Positions 45,542 through 54,687 are shown, counted from the stretch's first letter. The stretch: DNA of 64,000 nucleotides from Streptomyces sp. CA-210063 (GCF_024612015.1 NZ_CP102512.1:4464001-4528000); one strand, 5' to 3'. Notes: generated by a model from the sequence alone, not told the origin. Translations and numbers: made by a program.

Positions 45542-46900
45542 TCACCCGCGCCCGAATCGCCTTGCGTACAGGTTGCCGTCCTGGCTCCCGACGAACACCA
45601 CACCGCCCGCCACGGCCGGCGACGAGCCCACGGCGCCGCCCGTGCGGAACAGCCACCGCTGCTCGCCGGGGGCAGCGGAACCTCTGCCACGAATCTTCCA
45701 GCCGACGAAGCCGAGTCCTGCGGCGGTGGTGCCGCCGAGGCCGAGCAGGGTCCGTCTGCGGGTGATCCCGGCCGGGCGTGCCCCAGCGTTCGGGGGCGGC
45801 CGGGACGGGAGCCGCGCCGCGGGCGGCGGGAGGTCGACGTCGCGCTGTTCCCCCGGCCGGGCCGGTGCCGGTCGCTCCGGCGGGGCGGCACCGGGTTCCG
45901 CCGGCACCGGCTCTGTGGGCGGGGGCTGGGACGCCTCGGGCGATGCGGTTGGTGGGGCCGGGGGCGGCGGTGCGGCGAGGGTGCGCGAGTGTACGGTCGC
46001 GGCGACCGGCTCGGGGAGCCAGCCGGGCTCGGTGACTGTCCGGGTCGACGCAGTCGGCGTGGATGCCGGTGGGACGGTCGGCCGGTCGCCGGAGGTGTCG
46101 GCCAACTGGTGCAGCAACGTGGTCACCGTGGGCCGCCGGCCGGGCTCCTTGGCCAGGCAGCGGACCACCAGGGTCCGTAGGTCTGGCGGGAGTTGGTGCA
46201 GGTCGGGTTCTTCGTACACGACGCGGAAACTGAGGGCGTGCGCCGAGCCGGTCCCGAACGGCCCGGCCCCGGTCGCGGTGAAGGCCAGTACCGCACCCAG
46301 GGCGAAGACATCGCTCGCCGGTCCGACCGGCTTGCCGGTCAGCTGTTCGGGGGACATGAACCCCGGCGTGCCCACGACCGTGCCGGTGCTGGTGAGCGCG
46401 CTGGCCTCGCCCGCCACCGAGATCCCGAAATCGATGACTCGCGGTCCGTCCGCGGCGAGCAGGATGTTCGACGGTTTGAGGTCCCGATGAACCACGCCGG
46501 CCGCGTGGATGACCTCAAGTGCCTCGGCCAGCCCCGCCCCGAGTGCGAACACCGCGGCCTGCGGCCACGGTCCGTGCGCTGCCACGGCATCACCCAGCGG
46601 GACCCCGGGCACGTACACCGTCGCCAGCCATGCCGGTGATCCGTCCGGATCGGCGTCGACCACGCCCGCGGTGAACGCCCCGTTCACCCGGCGGGCGGCG
46701 GCCACCTCCCGGGCGAACCGGCGCCGGAAGCCGGCGTCCTCGGCCAGCTCCGGGCGTACGACCTTCACCGCCACGAGGCGTCCGCCGGGCGAGCGCCCCA
46801 GGTACACCCGGCCCATCCCGCCCGCGCCCAGCCGGGCCACGATCCGGTACCGCCCCACCTGCTCCGGATCCCCTGCCTCCAGTGCCTCGAACGGCTCCAC
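45542..46900 (-). CDS. Ser/Thr protein kinase (PknB-like) with a truncated PQQ-repeat tail
   Basis: GTG 46900 is chosen because the kinase domain begins at once (YRIVARLGAGGMGRVYLG) and a G-rich site precedes it. Of 452 residues, 10-265 are a Hanks-type kinase: VAVKVV Lys, HRDLKPSNILL catalytic loop, DFGIS and GTPGFMSPEQ. A Pro-rich linker (about 270-390) follows, then RRTLLGLGGTTAAGLGFVGW (one membrane or Tat-like segment), then a single PQQ-type blade (WLFRTGGAVGSSPAVAGGVVFVGSQDGNLYA) before the stop. Homologues usually carry several blades forming a propeller sensor, so the C-terminus looks truncated. It probably sits in the membrane with the sensor outside. The ligand is unknown. Confidence 0.88.
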   Translation of the reverse strand: MEPFEALEAGDPEQVGRYRIVARLGAGGMGRVYLGRSPGGRLVAVKVVRPELAEDAGFRRRFAREVAAARRVNGAFTAGVVDADPDGSPAWLATVYVPGVPLGDAVAAHGPWPQAAVFALGAGLAEALEVIHAAGVVHRDLKPSNILLAADGPRVIDFGISVAGEASALTSTGTVVGTPGFMSPEQLTGKPVGPASDVFALGAVLAFTATGAGPFGTGSAHALSFRVVYEEPDLHQLPPDLRTLVVRCLAKEPGRRPTVTTLLHQLADTSGDRPTVPPASTPTASTRTVTEPGWLPEPVAATVHSRTLAAPPPPAPPTASPEASQPPPTEPVPAEPGAAPPERPAPARPGEQRDVDLPPPAARLPSRPPPNAGARPAGITRRRTLLGLGGTTAAGLGFVGWKIRGRGSAAPGEQRWLFRTGGAVGSSPAVAGGVVFVGSQDGNLYARRFGRG

Positions 46901-47262
46901 CCGACAACCCCCCGCCACGTCCCCACGCCCCAACGGCCTCACGGGCTGCCGCTGTCGAGATCCCACACCATCCCCCACACACGCACAACTGGCTCCGGCG
47001 GCACGACCCGACGCAGCCGACGGCCCGCCCGAACCCGCACGCACCCAGCCTTCCGCAACACGCGGTGGCACCCCAGCGCCGACCGGGGGCACCCGGCCTC
47101 CCGCACCGGGCCGGAGCGGGGACCGCGATCCCACTCCTGACCTGGTCCGATGTAGGTGCCGACGGGTTCGGCGAGGGACAGCGAACGGGCCCCGGCGCTA
47201 GGTTCGGCAGCCTCACGGCACGGCAGCGGCACCCTTCCGGCCGCCGCCATCAGGGAGGCATC
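46901..47262. promoter_or_regulatory. Divergent intergenic region between kinase and small membrane protein
   Basis: These 362 bp hold no convincing gene; the open frames across it are Pro/Arg/Thr-rich and unlike proteins. It presumably carries the promoters of both divergent genes. Runs of C and G near 46905-46920 give the kinase ribosome site (GGGGGG on the minus strand), and GGGAGG at 47252-47257 serves the rightward gene. I cannot pick out clear promoter boxes. Confidence 0.4.
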
Positions 47263-47565
47263 ATGCGCAGGACCATGTCCGTGGTGGGCGTACTCATGAT
47301 CGTGGTGGGTGTCGCGCTCGCCGTGGTGAGCCTGCTGACGTATGCGAACAAGGACGAGCGGCAGTGGGCCGAACATCGTCTCCATGACCTCCAGCACTCA
47401 CCCGAGGAGGAGGCGCGGGCGACGGAGTACCTTCTGAGCGTCCAGGACCGCGAGCGTCTCAACATCGAGGTGGCGATCGGCGGCACGGTCGCGGCCGTGG
47501 CGGGGGGCGCGATGGTCAGGACTGTCCGTCGGCGGGGGCCCGCGGCGCCTTCTCCGTCGCGTTGA
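47263..47565 (+). CDS. Small membrane protein, hypothetical
   Basis: A 100-residue protein starting at ATG 47263 after a GGGAGG site. The first 25 residues form a hydrophobic helix (MSVVGVLMIVVGVALAVVSLL). A charged middle follows (KDERQWAEHRLHDLQHSPEEEARATEYL), then a second hydrophobic segment (IEVAIGGTVAAVAGGAMV) and a basic tail, so two membrane passes with an extracytoplasmic loop are likely. No family recognised. The last 50 bp overlap, tail to tail, the end of the STAND regulator gene. The in-frame extension to 46882 has poor composition and no ribosome site. Confidence 0.65.
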   Translation: MRRTMSVVGVLMIVVGVALAVVSLLTYANKDERQWAEHRLHDLQHSPEEEARATEYLLSVQDRERLNIEVAIGGTVAAVAGGAMVRTVRRRGPAAPSPSR

Positions 47566-50275
47566 GGTCCTGCGGGACCGTGACGGCCGGTTCCCGTGCC
47601 CACCGCGTCAGCAGTTGGCCGGCCTCCCGGGTACGGGGATGGTTGGCGCCCTGGACCCGGATCATGTCGGCCAGCAGGGTGGTGAGCCGGTCTGCGGCGG
47701 TGGCGTGGTCACCGCCGCGGTACAGGAGTTCGGCCTGCTGCTGCCGGGCCCGCAGGGTGCGCGGGTGGTCGGCGCCGAGGACCCGTTCCAAGGTCTGCCG
47801 GAGCCGCTCCAGTCGGCCCGTCGCGACGGCGGTGTCGCCGGCGACGCCACGCCAGAAGGCCAGGTTGACCTGGTAGGTCAGGGTGGTGGGGTGCTCGGCG
47901 CCCAGCGCGAGTTCGGCGTCGTCGGCCGCTGTGTCGAACTGCTCGATCGCACCGTCGAGGTCGCCGGCGATCGCGTGCCAGTAGGCGAGGTTGTGCCGGG
48001 CGACGAGGGTCTCGGGGTGCAACCGGCCGACGACCGAGGCCAAGCCGTCCACCGCCCGCTGATAGGTAGTGACAGCCAGCCGCACGTCACCCGTCTCCCC
48101 GATCCACCGGCTGAGGTCGGTGAGGACCTTCAACGTCGCCGGATGCCGGGGCCCGAGGCCCCGCTCCAGTTCCCGGGCGATCGAGGCGTACGCGTCGCGA
48201 GCGCCGTGGGCGTCCCCGGAGAGTCCGCGGCACAGCGCGACGTATTCGTCGGCGGCGGTCACCAGCGGGTCACCGGCGCCGAGCGTCGCCCGCGCCTCGG
48301 CGGCCAGGGTGACGAAGTCGGCCAGCGCGGCGTCGATGAGGCCCGACTCCATCCGGAAGCGCGCCTCGTGCAGCCGGATGGACAGCGTGTCCGGATCCGC
48401 GCTGCCGAGACTGTCCTCCGCCTCGCGCCTGATCTCCGCCAGTGACCGGACGGCCGCCGTGGTGTCCCCGAGGTCGCCCTCGGCCTGGGCCGCCTGCGAA
48501 CGCAGCGTCAGGACGTCCCGGTGGCCGTCGCCCAGCCGCCGCCGGGCCTGGTCGGCCAGGCCCCGGGCCATGTCCCGGGCCGCGGCAGGACGGCCCAGAG
48601 CGGTCAGATGCGGCCCGAACCGGCGGAGCAGGGGATGCAGGCCGCCGCCGTGCCAGAGGTGACCGCCGGCATTCGCCAGCAGCACTTCGGCGCTGCGGTA
48701 GAGGGCGCTCTCCGTCTCCGGTTCGCAGTCCGGCGCGGACCACACCTCCTCCAGCGCGTCGGCCGCGGCCGTGGCAAGCCGTTCGCGGCGGTCGGCCGGT
48801 ACACCGTCGCGGATCGCGCGCTGGACGAGGGAATGCACCTCGACGACCGCCGCGCCGGCAGGTCCGTGGTGGGTGACCAGACTCAACCGGTGCAGTGCCC
48901 GCAACGCCAGCAGGGCGCCGCGTTGCGGGACGGGGTCACCGCCGAGCCAGTCGCGCGCCGCCGGACCGAGCAGTACCGCGTCGGGAATGCCGTCGGGCGC
49001 GAACATCGAGATCAGTTCGAGCATGGCACGGGCGGCCCCGGGCGATGCCAGCGACTCCGCCCGCCCGAGGGCGAGTTGCAGGGTGCTCGTCACCGTGCCG
49101 CCGTGCCCGTCCGCGGGGGAGGAGAGCGGGAGCAGACCGGCGACGCTCTCCCGCCGGTCGGCCAGAAGGCTCAGGTACGTGGGCAGGTCCATGCCGGTGT
49201 CGATGAGGAAGGCTGCCGCCTGGGAAAGGGCGAGTGGAAAGTGGCCGAGGGCTGCCGCAAGGGTCGCCAGATTCTCGCGACGGTGCGCCGGGGGCCCGTG
49301 GTGCCCGGCGGCCGGGCCCAGGTCGAGCAGCAGCCGGTCGGCCAGGTAAGCGGTGGCCTCGTCGGCGGTGAAGACGCCGACGGCAATCACCCGGACCCCC
49401 GGGCGCAGCAGTGTGGCGTCCCTCCTGCGAGTGGCCAGGACGGTCCGGCCGGCGTCACCGGCAGGCCAGAGTCCGGCCAGTTCGCCGGGGTCGTCGATGT
49501 CGTCGAGGACCACGAGCCAGGGAGTGGCGGTTGATCTCAGCCAGGCCAGGAACAGGTCGGCCTGGGTCTCGTCGTCCCCGCCAGAGTCGGTGCCGGGCGC
49601 GGGGGCTTCCCCCGCGATGCTCGCGATGCGCGCCCCGGACAGCGCCCGCCACGCGCGGGCGTAACTGCCCAGAACCGACAGGCGGTCGCCGGCGGGCACC
49701 CAGAGAAGGACCTCGGCCCACTGCTTGGCGCGGTGGAACGCCGCCGAAGCCAGTTGTGACTTGCCGACGCCGCCCGCGCCCGTGAGCAGGATCTGCCGGA
49801 CGGATGCGTCTCGCATGCCCGCGTCGATGCTCTCGGCCAACCGGTCACGCCTGCGCAGCGCGGCGGCATCACTCGGCGGCCGGCCGATCACGATCCGCGC
49901 CCGCGTCCCGGCCTGCGTCTGAGACAGCGACTGCGCCCGCTGTCCCGGGACGGGGCTGCTCCGGTACTCCCGCGCCGCGCGCCACAGCCGCTGCCACTGC
50001 GCCACGCTGGGCTGCGCGGCGGGCGCGCCTCCCGCCGCCTTCTCCACGGTGTGCACCAAAGCCATGACGGCTTCGAACTGACGGGGCACGGACTGCCCGT
50101 TGAGCCATTCACCAAGCCTGCGCGCGTTCACCGCGACCCGGCGCCCGGACGGCAGCGCCACCGCGCTGGCCCGCCGGGCCAGGGTCTCGTCCGACACGTC
50201 CGGCAGTCGCCGACGGAGCCGGGTCAGCGCCGCCGCGAAGATCAGCCTGGGATCATCGGTTTCACGATCGTCCAC
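47516..50275 (-). CDS. STAND-class NTPase regulator with HTH-like N-terminus and TPR repeats
   Basis: GTG 50275 follows GGGGAG, giving 919 residues. The N-terminal 80 residues (LIFAAALTRLRRRLPDVSDETLARRAS..., RRLGEWLNGQSVPRQFEAV) look like an XRE-type helix-turn-helix. Walker A TGAGGVGKSQLA and Walker B WLVVLDDID mark an NB-ARC/STAND ATPase. From about residue 530, repeated blocks with ARR LGDGHRDVLTLR, LGSADPDTLSIR, LGPRHPATLKVL, LHPETLVARHNLAYW, LGAEHPTTLTYQ and LGADHPRTLRAR are Kinesin-light-chain/TPR_12 repeats of about 42 residues. Such proteins are signal-responsive regulators in Streptomyces and some relatives act in phage defence. There is nothing here to say which. Confidence 0.85.
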   Translation of the reverse strand: MDDRETDDPRLIFAAALTRLRRRLPDVSDETLARRASAVALPSGRRVAVNARRLGEWLNGQSVPRQFEAVMALVHTVEKAAGGAPAAQPSVAQWQRLWRAAREYRSSPVPGQRAQSLSQTQAGTRARIVIGRPPSDAAALRRRDRLAESIDAGMRDASVRQILLTGAGGVGKSQLASAAFHRAKQWAEVLLWVPAGDRLSVLGSYARAWRALSGARIASIAGEAPAPGTDSGGDDETQADLFLAWLRSTATPWLVVLDDIDDPGELAGLWPAGDAGRTVLATRRRDATLLRPGVRVIAVGVFTADEATAYLADRLLLDLGPAAGHHGPPAHRRENLATLAAALGHFPLALSQAAAFLIDTGMDLPTYLSLLADRRESVAGLLPLSSPADGHGGTVTSTLQLALGRAESLASPGAARAMLELISMFAPDGIPDAVLLGPAARDWLGGDPVPQRGALLALRALHRLSLVTHHGPAGAAVVEVHSLVQRAIRDGVPADRRERLATAAADALEEVWSAPDCEPETESALYRSAEVLLANAGGHLWHGGGLHPLLRRFGPHLTALGRPAAARDMARGLADQARRRLGDGHRDVLTLRSQAAQAEGDLGDTTAAVRSLAEIRREAEDSLGSADPDTLSIRLHEARFRMESGLIDAALADFVTLAAEARATLGAGDPLVTAADEYVALCRGLSGDAHGARDAYASIARELERGLGPRHPATLKVLTDLSRWIGETGDVRLAVTTYQRAVDGLASVVGRLHPETLVARHNLAYWHAIAGDLDGAIEQFDTAADDAELALGAEHPTTLTYQVNLAFWRGVAGDTAVATGRLERLRQTLERVLGADHPRTLRARQQQAELLYRGGDHATAADRLTTLLADMIRVQGANHPRTREAGQLLTRWAREPAVTVPQDLNATEKAPRAPADGQS

Positions 50276-50455
50276 CCGTGTCTCCCCCACCCACCACGCT
50301 GGTCGCCCGAGTCTATGCGCCGCCTCCCCCGGTCCGGCCCGCAACGGGGACCGGTTTGCCGCCGGAGCAGCCTCCGTTGACCTGTTCGGACAGCCCGCGC
50401 CGACGGCCTGGGACGGTCACCGGCGCCGCATCGCCCGTACCGTGGACCTGCTGTT

Positions 50456-50887
50456 GTGGAGCGTTGGAGCCAGGTCACGAGAAGAAGGGCCCTCCCATTG
50501 GCCGTTGAACGCGCTTATCCCGAAATGATCCGCGACGAGCAGTACGTGCGGTCCTTCAATGGCTGGCAGGGCTACGCGCATGTGCGGGCATGGCGGCCGG
50601 CACCGGATCAAGTGACTGTCATGCTCAGTGGCCTGGGCGGCGGTTGCACTCTGAAGAAGTTGCTTCCCTTGCTGCGCGACGAGTACCCGGACCACGCGGT
50701 GGAATTCTTCTTCCACATGCCCTCGGACTGGGCGGCACTGGGGTACTACGCAGCACTGACGGTGGGTGCCGACGGCACAGTCGTCCAAACGCGTATGGCT
50801 GGAGACACGCTGGCCGCGCGCCTCGGACCCACCCTGTACGCGACCGAGGACCCGGACGACGAGTCGTGGGGCTGGGGCGGCGCCTGA
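50456..50887 (+). CDS. Hypothetical protein
   Basis: A 143-residue frame from GTG 50456. An in-frame TTG at 50498 after AGAAGG is another possible start. The part that looks like real protein is MIRDEQYVRSFNGWQGYAHVRAW onward, with mixed hydrophobic and charged residues, ending in an acidic Trp-rich tail (DPDDESWGWGG). No signal peptide or membrane segment is visible. I do not recognise the family. It is the last intact-looking gene before the decayed island. Confidence 0.5.
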   Translation: MERWSQVTRRRALPLAVERAYPEMIRDEQYVRSFNGWQGYAHVRAWRPAPDQVTVMLSGLGGGCTLKKLLPLLRDEYPDHAVEFFFHMPSDWAALGYYAALTVGADGTVVQTRMAGDTLAARLGPTLYATEDPDDESWGWGGA

Positions 50888-50965
50888 GTCACAAACGCCG
50901 TCTACGCGCGGCTTCGCGGCACCCAGGACCGGACATTTGCACCGACCCGAAGGACATGAGCGGGC

Positions 50966-51151
50966 TCAGCGGTGGATGAGGCGTAGCTGCAGCCACAGCG
51001 AGAGCCTGTCGTCGGGGTCGTCCAGCGAGATGTCGAAAAGTTCGGCGGTGCGGCGCAGCCGGTAGCGCAGGGTGTTGGTGTGCACACCCAGCCGGGTCGC
51101 GGCTTCGGCGACGTTGCCGACGGCGTCGAGCCATGCGAGGACGCCGCGTAC
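50966..51151 (-). pseudogene. C-terminal fragment of a PucR/CdaR-family regulator
   Basis: About 60 residues ending at a stop at 50966 read GVLAWLDAVGNVAEAATRLG and HTNTLRYRLRRTAELFDISL, which is the PucR-type C-terminal helix-turn-helix (one helix for the avoidance of coiled contact, then HTNTLRYRL). The rest of the gene is missing: homology stops near 51151, where plus-strand coding of a different protein begins. It is therefore a deletion or recombination remnant, not a functional regulator. Confidence 0.7.
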
Positions 51152-51380
51152 GTTGAATACACCAAGACCTCCGGCGGACGCCCGATCGCGATCACCCACG
51201 CGGGTGCCCAGGTGGCCACACGGACGGTGTTCATGCCCGAGGCCTGGCCGCTGCGGATCACCGCACATGACCCCGCCGGCTCCCTCAAGGCCGGGGAATC
51301 CGTACCCCAGGACATCGCAGGCCCCTGCTGCTTCGCGGGCGACCTGGTCGCCCAGGCCCGTCCGCTGCCCAGGGGTTCCT
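51152..51380 (+). pseudogene. Fragment of a fold-III PLP-dependent decarboxylase (LysA-like)
   Basis: The frame reads EYTKTSGGRPIAITHAGAQV and later DIAGPCCFAGDLVAQARPLP. The second motif matches the C-terminal substrate/PLP segment (GPxCxxxDxx) of diaminopimelate/ornithine-type decarboxylases. Both ends are missing: on the left it abuts the PucR fragment and on the right it ends at the tRNA-derived att repeat. No active gene remains. Confidence 0.5.
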
Positions 51381-51382
51381 CT

Positions 51383-51426
51383 GAGCCGCCTTCGGGATTC
51401 GAACCCGAGACCTACGCATTACGAGA
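51383..51426 (-). repeat. att-like 44-bp repeat: 3' half of tRNA-Thr(CGT), copy 1
   Basis: On the minus strand it reads from the anticodon loop CTCGTAA (anticodon CGT) through stem TGCGT, variable AGGTC, T arm TCGGG-TTCGAAT-CCCGA and acceptor strand AGGCGGC. The 5' half of a tRNA is absent: bases following the loop do not pair with TGCGT. No CCA follows. It is identical over 44 bp to the copy at 56143-56186. Integrase-mediated insertion at tRNA 3' ends leaves exactly such copies. Confidence 0.8.
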
Positions 51427-51970
51427 CCGTGAGCGTTCGTGCCGCGTGATGCCTGGCGGTACTGCTGAGTGACGTTTTGCCTGATCAGAGCACGTGCGGC
51501 AGGTTGACCCGTGCCACCCGATGCTGCACGGTCCGAAGGCGTCCGGCCACCGGCCGGCCACCGGGAAGGCCACCACTGATGGCAAGAAGCAGGAGCACCG
51601 GGATTGTAGGGCTCCACAGCCCCTTCTTACCCGTGCCGGGTCTCCCGCAGGTCGCTCCTGAGACGGCCCCATCCAGCTCGGTCGGTGCAGACCTCGCCGG
51701 TTGGATGTTCCCGAGACCGTCCTTCAGCTCGATTGGGCACTGCCCATCGCGAAGTTTCAGGTCCCGGGTCTGGGGTGCGGAGGGTTCGGGATACTCGTGC
51801 TGGTCGCGGGCGGATGACTTTGGTGAAGATCGTCGGGCACCGGGAGACGTCGCGGTTCGTCAGGAGCGACACAGCCCTCACCAGGGAGGTCACCCGCCTC
51901 GGATCGGTACGTACCCACGGGATGGCACTGTCCGCCGTATCATGACGGCACGCGGGAAGGAGCACCGTCA
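51427..51970. other. Non-coding stretch next to att copy 1
   Basis: I see no gene in about 540 bp. The first 150 bp share blocks with the region right of att copy 2 (for example CTGATCAGAGCACGTGCGGC against CTGATCAGAACACGTGCGGC, and GGTCCGAAGGCGTCCGG against GGTCCAAAGGCGTCCGG), so both are related element ends. The right part (51800-51970) leads into the Uma2 gene, which has a GAAGGAG site at 51956-51962. Confidence 0.5.
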
Positions 51971-52525
51971 ATGAGCGTCGACGCGATCGTGCACACCGAG
52001 TTCCCCAGGGGTTACACGGTCCTGTTCGGGGCCGACGGAAAGGTGATCATGACTCCGCAGAGTGAGGAGCATTCAAGCACCATCAGGTCGATGCAGATCG
52101 ACTCGGCGGCCGCCCTCGGCCGTCATGCGAAGGTCACCTCCGACGTCTACATCGACTTCCCGGCCGACGAGAACTCAGCCCCCGACCTGGCCATCCTGCG
52201 CGAGGACGCGCGCCGGGAGAGCAAGCGCTACAGCTTCGAAGACGTCCTGCTGATCTCGGAGGTCGTCTCCACCTCCTCGGCGCGCAAGGACTACGACGAC
52301 TGCACGGCGAAGTACGGCCGCTACGGCATCCCCGTCTACCTGGTCGTGGACCCTTACGCCCGGGAAGTCGTCCTGCACACCGAACCCACCGCGAGCGGCT
52401 ACAGCACCGCGCACACACGCGCGTACGGAACGGGCAAGCTCCCCATCGCGCTGGCCGACGGCCGCACCTTCACCCTCGACCTCGACGAACTTCCGGTGCC
52501 CGAACCGGACACCGACACACGCTGA
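51971..52525 (+). CDS. Uma2-family (DUF820) putative endonuclease
   Basis: A 184-residue protein with the Uma2 pattern. SDVYIDFPADENSAPDLAILRED carries the Asp, and LLISEVVSTSSARKDYDDCTAKYGRYGIPVYLVVDPYAREVVLH carries the Glu and the downstream Lys of a PD-(D/E)XK-like fold. Uma2 proteins are abundant in Streptomyces and cyanobacteria and often sit in accessory regions, and their substrate is not established. It has a good ribosome site (GAAGGAG) and full family length, so it is probably intact although surrounded by pseudogenes. Confidence 0.85.
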   Translation: MSVDAIVHTEFPRGYTVLFGADGKVIMTPQSEEHSSTIRSMQIDSAAALGRHAKVTSDVYIDFPADENSAPDLAILREDARRESKRYSFEDVLLISEVVSTSSARKDYDDCTAKYGRYGIPVYLVVDPYAREVVLHTEPTASGYSTAHTRAYGTGKLPIALADGRTFTLDLDELPVPEPDTDTR

Positions 52526-52666
52526 AAGCCGCCCTCCGAGGAACGCGGGGTAACGAAAGCGATCGAACTGATCTCGTCCACGGGCTCGGGTACCGGCGCC
52601 GGCGCTCCGGTGCATGCGCTTCGACGGGCTCCGGTCGACGGATCGAGTCGGCCACCTGACGCCGGT

Positions 52667-52957
52667 TCAGGCACGAGTGAGGTCGGACAGGAGTGCGGGC
52701 AGGAGGCGTTCCTCCATGACCGTGCTGCCCGACGCCTCCATCGCGAGGGCCAGTCCGGGGTCCCAGGGGCTGGCCGCGGGCGGTCCCGCGAGCGGTGTGG
52801 ACCCGCCCTTGCCGAGTGCCGCCGTGTAGTCGGCGGCGGTCATCCGCCAGGGTCGGGCGCCGTGTCGGGCCATGGCGTTCGCGGTGATCCGCAGGCCGGC
52901 CCAGTCGAAGTCGGCGCGCCAGTGCAGCCGGGCTCCCGCGTGTACGGCGTCGCCGAG
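52667..52957 (-). pseudogene. C-terminal fragment of a DUF2399/TIGR02679-family protein
   Basis: Reading from about 52950 to the stop at 52667, it gives HWRADFDWAGLRITANAMAR, then WRMTAADYTAAL, GPPAASPWDP and MEERLLPALLSDL. The DFDWAGLRI segment is the TOPRIM-like DxDxxG core of DUF2399. The C-terminal pattern matches TIGR02679 proteins, related to the JetD subunit of Wadjet plasmid-defence systems. Everything upstream is lost, because sequence from another gene begins at about 52957. Confidence 0.6.
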
Positions 52958-54295
52958 TTCTGGTCCACTCCATCACCGACGTATCCCGCAGGGGGACTCA
53001 GCGAGGAACTGGACGGCTGTGCCGCATCCACCCAACTGCCGTCGCTGTTCTTCACGTCGATGTCGAAGTACGCCCGCAGGGACGCCCCGCTCTCGCCGCC
53101 GGAGACTGTTTGCGGCGTCGCCGCAAGGTTCGGTGTGGGGTCCGACCACATGGTCGGGGCAGAAGCGCTCTTCGAACACACCTGCCCCGTACCGGTTTCA
53201 AGCCCGTATTCAGTAGGGACGGCCGGTTTTCCGACATACGTCACGACGAGAACGGCATCGTCATCGAACCGCTTCCAGGCGATCGGATCCGACTCGTCCT
53301 TGGCCTTCAGCATCAGCGTCAGCTTCGAGAACTTTCCATCGGCGAAGGCCTTGACCGTCGGGGTCAGATTCTCATCGGCCTCTTCCCCGTTGTCCTTGAA
53401 CCTGATCTCCGCCCGTGGCTGCGACGGATCACAGGCACTCCCACGGCCCGCTGACACGTATTTGTCGCCCATCTGGTCCCAGGACTTGTCAGCCCTCGGC
53501 CCTTTCGGCCCCGGCCAGGTCGACGTCTTGGTGATCTCGTTGGTCCGTTCAAGGTCGACCCAGCGGGCATCGCGCGAGAACGACCACGTCTCCGTCACTC
53601 TGAACTCAGCGTCCAGGACGTGCTTGCCCTTCAGCTTGTCGGGCTTGAACTCGAAGTACATGCGGTTGGTGTAAGCACTGCCGGTGGTGCAGTAGTAGAT
53701 ATAGCCACCGATGACGGCAGAAGCGCACCGGCCGACGCTCATACCGTTGTCGCCGCCGGAGAAGTTGTAGAACGAGTCTCCGTCGGAAGACAGGACGGTC
53801 CGCTCAGACTCGTTCAGTTCCACTGGCGGATCGATGTACAAAGGGAGTTCATCACCCGTCGTCTTCTGGATGAGGGCAGCGTCCGGCGTGACGACGACCG
53901 TGTCCTCGGTCACCTTGGTGTCCATCACCGCCGCCTCGTCGCCCGCGCCCGGGCCCGCGAGGGGATCACCTTCCTCCGTCGGCCCTGCCGGAAACTTCTC
54001 GGCATCCCGCGAAGTCTCTTCCTGACGAGGCTGGGTCGCGAGCCGGGAGCCGACTGTCTGGGCGCTCAATCCCTCGGAAGCTGCTGAGTCGCCAGCCGAG
54101 TTCCACATCCGGGCGGATGGGGAACGGAAGACGACCTGACCGTTGCCGTCCCGAGCCTCCATGCTGCCCGCCGCACCCTCACTTATCCGAAGGCCCTCGA
54201 CACTCAGCGAGTACTCAAGGGATGCGAGCGCCGGATCAGTGGCCGCCTCCTGTCGACGGTCGCGTAATTCCCCACCCAGTTGTTCACGCAATTCC
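52958..54295 (-). pseudogene. Internal fragment of a secreted DNRLRE/LamG-type large protein
   Basis: About 440 codons remain open, beginning near 54291 without a signal peptide or ribosome site. The segment ESERTVLSSDGDSFYNFSGG, IYYCTTGSAYTNRMYFEF and KLKGKHVLDAEFRVTETWS is typical of the DNRLRE region of huge Streptomyces extracellular proteins (over 1,000 residues, some linked to RHS toxins). The frame runs on past 52958 into the DUF2399 remnant as nonsense. Both ends are therefore truncated and the gene is dead. Confidence 0.65.
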
Positions 54296-54312
54296 CCAGG
54301 TGGTGCCGCGGT

Positions 54313-54687
54313 TCAGCGGTCGATGGACCACGCAGCGTGAGGTGGCGGGGCACCCGTGGTCAGGATGTAGTGAACGACCTGGAGTGCCTCCGTGAGGGGC
54401 AGGGTGTCCGCGTCGGGATACTCGTCGTGTTGCCCGTTTGCCAGGACGAAGCCTTTACTGGAGCCGCTCGCGCCCGGGTCCACTGCGTGCTCGCCTGGAT
54501 CGTCCTCGCTGTCCAGGAGCATGACCATGGCCCGCTCGGTGTTGCTGATGAGGGCCAGTGACCGGCCGGACGAACTGGTCAGCCATGTCTCGAGTTGTCC
54601 GGCGTTGATCCGTTCCCGAAGCATCTCGATCGCCGCTGCCGGTGATGTCGGCGCGGTGTCATCGGCGAAGGCCCAGGACTCGATCAT
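54313..54687 (-). CDS. Imm1-family immunity protein
   Basis: At 124 residues: SGRSLALISNTERAMVMLLDSEDDPGEHAVDPGASG, then GFVLANGQHDEYPDADTLPLTEALQVVHYILTTGAPP and a terminal W..DR. This is the consensus layout of Imm1 proteins from actinobacterial polymorphic-toxin loci (usually about 120-140 residues, partners of deaminase or other toxins). The gene looks full-length, but no matching toxin gene is next to it: upstream is an IstB fragment and downstream a DNRLRE fragment. It is an orphan immunity gene, perhaps protecting against toxins from sibling strains. Confidence 0.82.
   Translation of the reverse strand: MIESWAFADDTAPTSPAAAIEMLRERINAGQLETWLTSSSGRSLALISNTERAMVMLLDSEDDPGEHAVDPGASGSSKGFVLANGQHDEYPDADTLPLTEALQVVHYILTTGAPPPHAAWSIDR

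Noticed and set aside
51383-51426. Functional tRNA-Thr gene
   Set aside because: Only the 3' half is present. The bases beyond the anticodon loop do not form the anticodon stem and no D arm follows. The same holds at 56143-56186.
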